Shown here: one piece after another, positions 54,810-64,000 of the stretch
How positions within the stretch are numbered: position 1 is the stretch's first letter
How the letters are laid out: each line of letters opens with the position of its first letter
Origin: Ophiosphaerella korrae
Taxonomy: Eukaryota; Ascomycota; Dothideomycetes; Pleosporales; Phaeosphaeriaceae
Direction of reading: 5' to 3'
Length of the DNA: 64,000 nucleotides
Assembly (NCBI GenBank): GCA_028456385.1
Contig: JALNQF010000003.1
Location: 620,001-684,000, forward strand
The notes under the pieces: generated by a model
Told to the model about the DNA's origin: nothing
The model's input: only the letters and a program-made list of their open reading frames with translations
Databases searched by the model: none
Position numbers and translations under genes: made by a program

Positions 54810-57800
54810 ATGCCACCAATCCAAACATCATGGCATTAGGTTGAGTGTTACGAAAATGGTGTTGCTGCATATTAGCTGCTGATAATCAAGATATCTAATT
54901 CGCGATATACCCCGTGGGACAAGAGGAGGAAAGACGGGGAGTCCTTTAAAGTAATGACGAGGTAGAAAGCGTCGCAGGCCAATCTATTCATTCTAATCTA
55001 TCTATCGACGCTCACTCGTCTTTGCTTGTGTTCTTATTCGCTTCGTTGTATCATTCAACTTCGACCCTCCACGCCACGATGAGTGATCGCGATACGCTAT
55101 CTGGATTGTGGTGCTTTTCTTCTTGGGCACAAGCTTGTCTCACGATGTCACGATAAACTTTGGGGACTCTAGCCTCCTCTCTCAGGCTAGCAGGTTTCAG
55201 TTTTTATTCACATGTGCGCTTCCCAAGAAGTACTGTTTCTTCCTGTTGGTGGACGGGTGTAGTTTAAAAGGCGATCAAACGTCCCGGTTTGGTGTGGAAA
55301 TTTATATTTGGCTCTTTGTTCTGTTGTATTGGCCAGGTTTGATTTTGGCATCTGCGTGCGCTGTGACCGCTTCACGTCTAAACGACGTGTCAAACATAGT
55401 GGATAATTCCATTTCAATTGTTCGGGTCGTTCTTACCATACTTCTCTATATGCAGACTTATGTCATATGGCGCTGTACTATGCTTCCAAATGATGGGGAT
55501 TTTGCAGTAATAGTGCAGACTGGCGCTCATCTCAGTTCGGAGTGTCAGCCAATCCAGAACGGCCCAGTCATAGACCGAAACTCCCATCACTACTTAGAAA
55601 TACGCCAGCCTGTTCAACCCACGTCACCACGACCCGAATTCTAGAGCCTGTTCACAGAGAACAATCACCACTAGACCACATGTAGTCGTAGACAGGCATG
55701 TAGCCGTCAACTCTGACAGCAGGCATACATAAAGCAGTACGACCTGCACCTCATGGCGGGTTAAAACGCTAGACAGCAATTGATTGTACTTCAAGTAGGT
55801 CTAATCTGTCTCACGGTAATCATTTATCTTTGCCCATCCTTTGTCATTCCCTGCTCTGAGCAATAATGCATCACCCACGATTAAGATACCAAATCGCAGC
55901 CAGTCGATTTGTGCAAATCCTTGCTCAATGAAACTCTCAACTTGGCTTGAAAATTCCATGAGTGAACAACAGGATTCCATAGTTTCAAGTTTTGTGGCTC
56001 ACCTTTATAACGACTCGTATATTATATTCTAGGGGTTCACAAGCTCACCCGGTATTGAAACGCAATGTCATTTCATCCTGTTAAACACTGAGGCGTTCAA
56101 GCCCGGTTCATGGGCGACATACGTGCTTTAACCGAGAATAGCTTCGACAGTCAACCAATGTTGATAACAGAGCTGCCCAGAAACTTAAGAGTTTCAATAA
56201 TGTGTAGGTCAGCCACTCACCCACTATGCCTATCAACTGGTGTGTGGACACTACAAAAAACAGGCCAACGGTAAGCCATCCGTAAGAAATGCTCTCTACG
56301 GCAGTGAATTAGCACTGCAAGTTTTAATTTTCCGTGGCTTGGGAGGCACTTAGACTAAAATAAGTAGTACTCTGGTCCGGAGGATAATCAATTCCAACCA
56401 ACCAACCAACTCACTATACCTGGGCATAATCCAACGCCAAAAGGAAATCATTTATCGTATGAGCACCTGTCGACAGTACTATTGATAGGTATCATTCATC
56501 ACAGATTTCTGGTTGGAAGTCGATGGTTCTTAAACTGATTGTCTCAGACCAAAACATAGAGTAGTCATACCAGCTCAAAATAGCGAACACGATCTAAATA
56601 TTGGTAGAATTTATTCATTCCGGCCTTGTCGGTGCTACTGCGTTATAAATAAAAAAAAATCAATATTCATAATACCTATAGTTGTATACATTGAACAAAA
56701 TCTTTTCCTTTCCGCTAACATCCCTAGTGCCTTCCTGTAAGTAAATAGCATCTATTTAGTTAAGGGTTAGTAGGGGTGAGAAGGCTCTGTTCGATATCCC
56801 TGAAGATTTTATTATTTATTCACCTAAATTCCCCAAGTGTTCAGCTTGATATTCTTAATGTCAACGCTTTTCTCCTACGCAAAGCCCTCCAGGTTCTCCT
56901 TACTCACAACGAGGGTTAAAATATTTACAACAAATCACACCCCGCTATTTTGGTATTACTATTGAATCTCTGTTATATGCCAAACTATAGATAGTTAAGT
57001 ATAAGCCAGAAAAGAATGGTGCTAAAGAGGACTAGAATGGTGTACCTGCACAAGACTGAGATGCGAGTTGAGGTAAATGGCATAATAATAAGGCTGGTAC
57101 GAGCGACAATAAATGTCTTTTAATTGATAGAGTGCCGTCAAAATGCCCAAGGTCATTCGATTATATGGCTCTATCACTCATATGTGGTAAGAAATAGTGA
57201 CTGAGTATACGGTTCAGATTAGTTACTGGGTCATATGGCTAACACGATCTACTCGACTAAATAAGCTGTCATTTGCAAGGTTTCGCGAAGTGCCCGTTCG
57301 GGGGTAGCACACGTCTAGTGTAGTATCAAGTAAACATATATGTTCAGGCGACCATTTGACTTATAAGAAACTACATTTCCTCATCTTGGCTGGATGTAAA
57401 GTTACCTATGCCGCCTTTGCGATTATATATTTGTTATAACCAGGCAGAGAAAGTAACCATGCACGATACTGTTATGCAGCCTTAATTCAATCGGAAAGCT
57501 GATCCCAAGTCGAACATTCGAATTTGACAAGCTATATAACTTTTATGTCTAATGGCTAATAACTGAGATTTAGACCATGGATACACATATTTTTCTCGAA
57601 GACAAACGCGTTATCATTTGTGAAATCTGCGCACCATCACAATTAGCACAGTAATGCCATAAGAGCTCGTGCATTGGGTCATTTGAGTTGCTGCTAATCA
57701 CACTTAATTAGGCGAGTGAAATCTTAGTCTCACCGCATGTTAGTCGGATCTTTTTGCAGAACTTTCGATTTTTCCATTAAATAGATTATTAGATTTGAGA

Positions 57801-59402
57801 AACAATCAAAGGTTTGTGAGGATCTTTCGTTGTCTAGGGATCTTTAGCCAAGGCGACGAGCTATTGGAGTCAGTACATGATCTGCCTGGTATGTTCGTGA
57901 GTGGCCCAGGGCTAGCACCTGTTGTCTGGTTTTGCCATCAATCATCTCTGAAAGTTTAGCTACCAGTACACTTTCGCTGTATATTCTGTATAAAGTCCTA
58001 TCATAATGTCATTCAGAGCACTAAGAAAAGGAGGAGAGCGGTGAACCTGATCTTTCTAGTGTTCGTATAGCGATCTGTCGCTCCTAGGACGACCCATCGA
58101 TGATAGAAAAGGGGGCTGATTCAACAGTAAGATTGGTTGCAGTGCAACAATCCAAAATGACGAGCATATCCCCTTCTGTCATATAGTGCGATGTTGATCC
58201 AGTGAAATTGCAGGATTTAGAGTCTCGAAACGCGTTGGAAGGCGGTTTCTTTTGACAATTATTTTGTCGAAAGCAATATGCTTTAGTACGTAATATATAC
58301 TTGTCAAGTAAAATGTCTCGTCGTTCGCCAACCTAGACTTAAGTGGTAGAGCCATGATGATGTGTAATCAAAACAGTATCTGGATGGTCGTCCTCAAATA
58401 TGTGTCGTGTTATCGTTGAGTTGAAGTAGATCTGTACCCATTTGGTCGTAAATTTCGACACCCTGCAGTTGTGCCTGAATCTTAAAAAACAAACCGCACC
58501 AACGTTGCTAGCTGCGCATACTTTTACTAAACCAATAACAACCTTTACACAGTTCATAAATTTTCTTTTCTAGTGATATGGTCAATTTCTTTGTGAAGGA
58601 TTAGAATTTTTACGATTAAATATCCGTTTCGAATCTTCAACACACGAGTGATAATTCTTTGGAATACGGCCTTATACCGTGCTTTGCGTGGCTGCTCATC
58701 ATGTGTCCGAGGCAGCGTTATGTTTTATATCCGGAGGGAGCTTTCTGCTGCTGACACACATGTTGTACAGGCACGGCCAGCACATCCGTCTTGAATGGAG
58801 AAGGGAATTCCTGCGCATCTGGGAATAACAAGCGATACACTTGAAGCTGCTGGCATTCTAGTCGTACTTTTTGATACAGTCTCTTCTAAGTGCTAACTTT
58901 TGACTCTCATTCATTTCCCAAGGCTCCAGAGCATTTTGACAAGGTTTGCTTCCTACTAACAGACCCACGTCTCCCTTCTACCTTTGGAGAGATGGCTACG
59001 GCGAATCCCGATTATTCCCGAAATTATGTTGCTTCGCGTAGCCTACCTTATTGAGAAGAGTCGCCGAGCATTTTGGGCGCAGAGCAGGATTTTGCTTGTA
59101 TAACCAGGAATTACTTAGGCTCTGCTCTATTTTAACCCCACATAGAACAGACTTCCAGACAAGTGCGGTACTATATGCACAAATAATGCTATTTCCAATG
59201 GGTATACATACTAGAAGTTAAGTTACTTAGAGCACAATAAATGTACTGACATGCAAAACTATTACGAAATATTGCAGTGACTGCATGGCGGAACCCACCA
59301 ACAAATTATGATATCACCTCCCCTAATCCAATCTTAGATTCCTTCAGCCCATCTACGGCCGCATTTATTCTTCGGTTGGTCAACACCTTTCATTCAACTA
59401 TC
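54810..59402. other. Gene-poor, AT-rich region, 4.6 kb
   Basis: From 55.7 to 59.3 kb there is almost no open frame above 70 codons, and the sequence is AT-rich. One plus-strand frame (55108-55644) has hydrophobic stretches but no ATG in its first two thirds. No RNA gene or intact element is recognised. Confidence 0.5.
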
Positions 59403-60698
59403 TCATTTCTTCGGCTGGGCATGGACGGTCTCCGCTGGAAGCTCACTCGAGAATGGCCTCGCTTCACTAGCCACATGAGGTGCGGGCTGCACATTTTGTG
59501 GCTGGGGACTTATTGAAGGAGAGGGCGCGTTATATACTGGCTGGCCACCGGGTTGCTGCCATTGTTGAGGGGCGCCGTATGGACTTTGAGAGCCCTGAGA
59601 CATTACGGGTGATTGAGGACCGGTATTGTAGTAGTTATCTTGCTTTGCCACCCCGATGGGAGCTGCACCGGTGTTTTGCTGCATTGGCGGGTAGTACTGG
59701 GGTGGTTGTGTCGAGGCGGGGTTATAGGAGTTCTGCTGGTAGGCCGAGGCTCCTGCTGGAGGAATGCTTCCAGTGGCGGGTGCTACGTGCTGATTTTGAG
59801 ACTTGTTCTTCTTTCGACGAATGAAGAAGAAAGCACCGAAGCCAATGAGTGCCAGACCTACGATAGGCCCAACAACTGCGCCTGCAATCCATGCTTTACT
59901 CTCGCTCTTCTGGTCATCACCGACAGGTGCTGTGATAGCTGGCGTTGGTGTCACCGTAGGAGGCGAAGATGCAGGTGTTGCCAGTGGGGTGGCAGAGCGT
60001 GAGCCTATAGGCCTAGATCAATATCGTTGTTCCTGTCAGCTGAAAGGAATACGTACTTGAGCCACTACCTATCGTGGCAGTAGCAGGCTGCTGGCGGTAA
60101 TAGCTCCAGTTCAGGGAAGATACACCGCAGATAATATTTGCCTTTGGATTATTATCGCGATCGTTCTCATACATAAAGGCCGTATTGCAAATACTAAATG
60201 AAGCGTCTGACGCGGCAGTCCAGATTGACGTACTATTGTATGTGAGCTGAGATCTGCGGTTATATGATGAGATGGATTGCGAAACTTACCAGGCCCGGGT
60301 AATGAGGCTGTTAGTGAGTGATGATGACCCACTCGCAGTTGCGCGATATATCATGTTGCCGTTGACACAATTGATTGGCATGTTAAGACAGCCAGCCCTC
60401 GTTGTTGTGCAGCATGCCCATTGCCCCCCGGTTTGGTAATATGTGTTTCCTAAATTTCAGTTAACACCTGAGCGATGGGACTCGTAATGGCCTGCGTACC
60501 AGGATCGCATTTCTCACTCGTCCAAATACTACTGTATTGAACCCATCCAATATACTGAAGATCATTCTGTTTCTTGAGTAATTCGATCTGTGGTCCTGGC
60601 GTGATAAGTGCTTCCGAGGTCTCAGCTGAGGGCGTTGGCACCAAAGACGCAAGGCTGCTCAGAACGAGCGCTGAGCTGATGGAGAGATGGGCAAGCAT
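59403..60698 (-). CDS. Cell-surface protein with Cys-rich ectodomain and membrane anchor
   Basis: Proposed exons: 60698-60500, 60449-60290, 60232-60057 and 60004-59403; introns 50, 57 and 52 bp, phases close to 378 residues. Parts: signal peptide (1-25), a Cys-containing ectodomain (SEKCDPG, QTGGQWACCTTT, NCVNGNMIYR, SFSICNTAFMYE, NIICGVSS), a Pro/Thr/Ser-rich stalk, one membrane segment starting at SKAWIAGAVVG (214-239), a basic stop (RRKKNK) and a Gln/Pro/Tyr-rich cytosolic tail. Such type I proteins with a Ser/Thr stalk resemble cell-wall sensors, but no WSC domain is evident. The SKAWIAG motif is shared with the PAN/apple protein at 6.8-8.4 kb. Function unknown. Confidence 0.8.
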
Positions 60699-61687
60699 AG
60701 CGTCCGCAAGCCTCAGGCGACGAAACACTTGTTCAGACGGGCAATCGGGAGGAGATTGAGAAGGGTTACGAGCGAGCAGCACTGGATCAAGCTGATACCA
60801 AGCCGAATACCTTAGGGCAGGGGAACCCTTTTCATAACCTCCACTTCCGCACGGTAGTAGGGCTCGACCCAAAGTTAGAATGCACCAAGAATACCGGTCA
60901 GGGCGTATTGGTGTGCCATAGAGGCTTTGGGATATTCACACCAACCGCCAGTCGCCCAATCGGCGGAACAATATCCCCCAGCCAAGCTGGAGCTTTACCG
61001 GGAAGAACATCGCGTCTCGTAAATTCTGCTGAGGCTGAGGATACGAGCGTGTCGTGGCACTCGTGCTATCGCCGTAAAAGGAAATGTGGGATGTACATGC
61101 AGCCACGCCTATGCTGTTTAGGTATGGTAAGGTGGGCAGTGGTACTGGTGGCTGGGAGCCAAGAAGTCATCTCGTGCAGGGCTAGACGAGCGGCTGGAAG
61201 GTCCAGACAGAAACCCGCTCGGAACCACACACTCTGTGTGTGCAAGTTGCAGAAGAGGATTTCAGTCTATCGGCTATCTGTAAGCTATCGGGGCGACAAC
61301 ACTACGGTAGGTATGTTGCCTTGTAATTGCTGTGGTGGACCCACTATGACATTTCGGTCGAACCCAGAGCTGAACTAATGGTGCTTCTGTGGACTGTGTG
61401 GCTATGCAACATTGTAGATTGCACAGCATATGCGGGACGGCTCGTTCGCATTGGTCGCAAATACAATGAGACTATGGTTCAGCCCACCTTGAATGAATAC
61501 CTATAATAAATACCTATCTGTAGAAGCGAGACTGGTAATACTAGTATTAAATATAAGTACTATATAAGTCAAGCTCCTATCTCATTTCTTCTCTACTGGC
61601 GACTGTTGTTTGGCGATACCTATTAGTTTGTTCGTGTGTGCCGTTACTTTTCCCGTACCGAACATCCCTGTCTTATAAGTCGATCGT
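60699..61687. other. Intergenic, 1 kb
   Basis: Upstream region of the surface-protein gene. Plus-strand frame 60908-61378 has no recognisable content; nothing else is supported. Confidence 0.5.
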
Positions 61688-61942
61688 ATGATTCCAACAT
61701 CGCAAATGTTTCGTGGGGGCCAAATCGACTTCCCTGCTGTGCAAACCCCCCTCTTCAATGTACCATTTGTCAGCGATACGCCGGTATCGCGTGCCAAAGC
61801 AACATACAGCCGAGAGGCTCAGAGCAGTAGGCATCTCCACTTGTGGGGGTTACCAAAAGTCTTGTGTCGTCCGAAGACGCAGTCTTCTGAGGTGGCTGAG
61901 CATCAGAATACGGCCAAGCGCAAGGTTATGCCTGAGAAGTAG
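61688..61942 (+). CDS. Possible small hypothetical protein
   Basis: ATG-initiated 84-codon frame with codon choice like the neighbouring genes and a Lys-rich end (TAKRKVMPEK). It is convergent with the AcpS-type gene, whose stop lies 35 bp further on. No domain, signal peptide or membrane segment is recognised. It may be a chance frame or part of a longer spliced gene. Confidence 0.28.
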   Translation: MIPTSQMFRGGQIDFPAVQTPLFNVPFVSDTPVSRAKATYSREAQSSRHLHLWGLPKVLCRPKTQSSEVAEHQNTAKRKVMPEK

Positions 61943-61977
61943 CTAAGGTTGTCCTGGTGGTTTGTATTCTGGACATT

Positions 61978-62580
61978 TTATATCCGCAGGGATGGAACGA
62001 GTGCCACGGCTATCGCGAAGTCGCCATCGTGACTGATACTAATTTCGCACAGCTGTCCTTCAAGGGCGTGAACCTCGGTAGCCATTCGCCTTTCAGAACA
62101 TCCTCCAAGTTCTTGATCGTTGGTAAACTTGCCACCTATAGGTAGCGGAACGTATTGGCTGTCAAGTACGAGGCCTTGGGGCCGGGTCGATTGGTGTTTG
62201 TCGCCCTTGTTTAGGCTGATTGGGAGGATGATGATGTTGTGCAAGCCTCGTTCCGTACTATCGAAATGGTGGCACCCTTTGCGAATAGCCTCTTTTGCTG
62301 CGAATCTGCACCACTATTAATCACTGCCTTCGGTGGTGATATATACCCCATACCTGCCAGCAATGAACTCAGACACCGGGCCAAGCTTTGTGAATATCTC
62401 AGGCCGTGGTCCGAATCGGTGCCAAAAGTAAATGCGCTCTGGCTCAGTGAAAACCCTCCTCAGAAACCTGTCCAGGTAGGATAGCCTACTGCCACGTCGT
62501 GCAAGCAACGACTTTACTCGGCTGACGTTGCAAATGTCGGTGCCGACTCGAAATGGACACGGGAACGGTCGCGGTGGCAT
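61978..62580 (-). CDS. PPT2: Holo-[acyl-carrier-protein] synthase (AcpS-type 4'-phosphopantetheinyl transferase)
   Basis: Transfers the phosphopantetheine arm of CoA to a serine of an acyl-carrier protein; the fungal AcpS-type enzyme (yeast Ppt2) serves mitochondrial fatty-acid synthesis. Proposed exons: 62580-62354 and 62305-61978 with a 48-bp intron; phases close to 184 residues. The two halves only look like an AcpS after joining: VGTDICNVSRV with metal-binding Asp15, then FIAGRFAAKEAIRKG across the junction with Glu81, then HNIIILP, a central insertion, and EISISHDGDFAIAVAL at the end. Start at 62580; the open frame upstream runs into the tRNA gene. The tRNA lies 157 bp upstream on the same strand. 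Confidence 0.82.
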
Positions 62581-62719
62581 CGAGAGGATTGCATAGACTG
62601 GGGTGTGAATTGAATCGAATTGCGATAGAAGTCCCGGAGTGCCTGTCCAGACCTTGGCGAAGCACAAACCGACCGCTCTAATAACGTGTGTGTGTCGTCC
62701 CAACAAGTAGCGAAATTGC

Positions 62720-62732
62720 AAAAAAAAAAAAA
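62720..62732 (-). terminator. RNA polymerase III terminator (T13)
   Basis: Thirteen A on the plus strand, T13 on the minus strand, starting four bases after the tRNA discriminator base. Confidence 0.85.
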
Positions 62733-62736
62733 CTTG

Positions 62737-62817
62737 CGACGTGAGCAGGACTCGAACCTGCGCTCCCGAAGGAACAAGATTTCTAGTCTTGCGCGATAAC
62801 CACTCCGCCATCACGCC
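62737..62817 (-). tRNA. tRNA-Ser(AGA)
   Basis: 81-base cloverleaf without intron. Acceptor stem GGCGTGA/TCACGTC with discriminator G, D stem GCG/CGC, anticodon stem CAAGA/TCTTG with loop CTAGAAA (anticodon AGA, reads UCU), a long variable arm (TCC-TTCG-GGA) typical of tRNA-Ser, and T arm GCAGG-TTCGAGT-CCTGC. A T13 terminator follows. Confidence 0.96.
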
Positions 62818-63741
62818 CGAGAGTGTTGATGATAAATTTAAGAGTTAATAAAGATATTTACAAAATAATTAAATGACAATCGCGAATGTTCTCCGACAGG
62901 TGGGGTCATGCACGATGTACCAAAAATACTCGCACCAATCGGTCACGATATGTTGGCATACCTTGCAATATTGACGATGGAAAATCCTGACTACACTTGC
63001 GCCACTGCCGTACCGCCCATGTGCTTAGTCCTGAGCACGTTTGTGCTGCGCTCTGTCCAGATTCCTTTATTGAAAACCAGTCTCGTGGCACATCCCAAAT
63101 GGCCACGGGAATGGGCGGACCAACACCTATTCCCAGTCACAGTTTTGTTTCTTATGAAGTGCTAACTGCTAGGCGGGCATGTTGTTTCGTCATTCCCGTC
63201 GTCCTTAAGCGCATCTCTCGGACTTCAAGCTGAAGCATCGTGGGATAGACCCCGACACTACTTGATGTGACGGCCAATAATTATCCCTCAACCTCACAGT
63301 CCATCCCCTATTGGCTCGCTTCTTCTACTCTATATTAACCCCGACGGTCATCCATGCACGCGGCTGACTTGATGCCACCCTTTGCATGCCTTTTAGCGCG
63401 CCCAAACAAGAGGAATGACGACTGAGGTCAGCAACAATGTTGTTTGTAGGGGCCCCTTGGGCGGCGCCGTCTTACTAAGTCGATGCGGCTTTGTGTGTGT
63501 GCGAGCGGGCATGCAGGGCTATAATGCCCGAAGCCATGAATAGTGTGCGCTCGGGGTTAGTTGGATACATGGCATATAATCGCACAAGTCCTGTTCGGCC
63601 AAACCAGAGAGTCCCTCGCAAAGATTGCAGCGTTCATGTATTGTTGATTTTCTACCGAATCGGCCCCACCATTGCTACCGCAAGTGCCCTTTGAAACACC
63701 CGGACTCAAAACGACGACCTGCTGTCGACACGTTGACTACA
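62818..63741. other. Region between tRNA and gag frame
   Basis: No gene supported. If the gag frame belongs to an intact Copia element, the left LTR should lie here; I could not define its ends, because the right LTR is outside the window. Confidence 0.45.
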
Positions 63742-64000
63742 ATGGCTCCACTCACATCACCTCGCCTCCCAGGCGTTGCGTTACTCCAAGCACAGTCCAC
63801 GGGACCCGAGTACTCAAGATGGCGACGTGGTATCAGGTTTGCCCTCGAGACCAAAGGCGTTTGGAAGTATTGCGATGGCAAATGCACAATGCCCATGCCC
63901 GAGGCTGGAGCAACATCCCCTACTGCCTCGACCACAAACCTACAACCAGCCTTGCTTGAAGAGCGCCGAAACTGGGTCAAACATGATCGAGAGGCCAAGC
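63742..64000 (+). mobile_element. Copia-type retrotransposon gag frame, 5' part
   Basis: Open ATG-started frame of 86 codons continuing past the window end. It has the layout of fungal Ty1/Copia gag N-termini: YSRWRRGIRFALETKGVWKYCDG, followed by a Pro/Thr/Ser spacer and LLEERRNWVKHDREAK. It may be part of an intact element or a lone gag-like gene. It begins about 0.9 kb upstream of the tRNA-Ser 5' end, where some LTR elements prefer to insert. Confidence 0.6.

Noticed and set aside
55108..55644. Plus-strand open frame with two hydrophobic segments
   Set aside because: It begins at GTG, with no ATG until its last third, and no upstream exon is evident in AT-rich DNA.
56101..56116. GCCC-GGTTCAT-GGGC hairpin resembling a tRNA T arm
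   Set aside because: No acceptor, anticodon or D arm around it; not a tRNA.
60908..61378. Plus-strand frame of 156 codons upstream of the surface-protein gene
   Set aside because: No family features and Arg/Cys-rich chance composition.
63828..63837. TGGTATCAGG, resembling an initiator-tRNA primer binding site
   Set aside because: It lies inside the gag reading frame, not between an LTR and gag, so it is coincidental.

Overview
The window is nuclear DNA from a filamentous ascomycete (Pezizomycotina). The style of the proteins, especially the families of secreted and single-pass membrane proteins with PAN/apple-like or Cys-rich ectodomains, points to Dothideomycetes, probably Pleosporales (inference). 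Signs of a fungus are the many 45-60 bp GT-AG introns, a Zn2Cys6 regulator with a fungal-type C-terminal domain, fungal housekeeping genes, and a tRNA-Ser(AGA) ending in a T13 Pol III terminator. There are no operons and no CRISPR array. I resolved exon structures by hand so that phases close; they are predictions, not transcript-supported.

Layout. 0-1.6 kb: two tandem, decayed single-pass membrane proteins on the minus strand, one cut by the window edge. 2.1-19.4 kb: dense housekeeping block with a GH47 alpha-mannosidase, URA5 and TIM23 (head to head), a three-module PAN/apple surface protein, NOG1, a DUF1989 protein, a Glo3-type ArfGAP, methylenetetrahydrofolate reductase and a triosephosphate-isomerase paralogue. 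21.9-29.4 kb: GPR1/FUN34/YaaH transporter, short-chain dehydrogenase, a multiply frameshifted unknown gene and a BTB protein. 29.6-33.4 kb: Rrn11-like Pol I factor divergent from a RING-H2 protein. 33.4-37.5 kb: gene-poor, with one copy of a dispersed repeat. 37.5-44.7 kb: Zn2Cys6 factor, Gvp36-like BAR protein, gamma-glutamylcyclotransferase and histidinol phosphatase. 46.9-48.1 kb: an FKBP gene with six introns, two of them oversized. 48.1-59.4 kb: about 11 kb almost without genes, holding one secreted Bys1/thaumatin-like protein. 59.4-62.8 kb: another Cys-rich surface protein, an AcpS-type phosphopantetheinyl transferase that is visible only after splicing two exons, and the tRNA. The right edge carries the start of a Copia-type gag reading frame.

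Function. Most genes are unlinked core functions: pyrimidine, histidine, one-carbon and glutathione metabolism, mitochondrial import and acyl-carrier activation, ribosome and rRNA synthesis, Golgi traffic and glycan trimming. Accessory character is concentrated in the surface and secreted proteins, the pseudogenes and the gene-poor right half. I found no clear new multi-gene system. The most useful leads are the spliced AcpS gene beside the tRNA and gag frame, the decayed tandem membrane-protein pair, the 51-bp in-frame intron inside the RING domain, and the isolated secreted protein in the gene-poor island.
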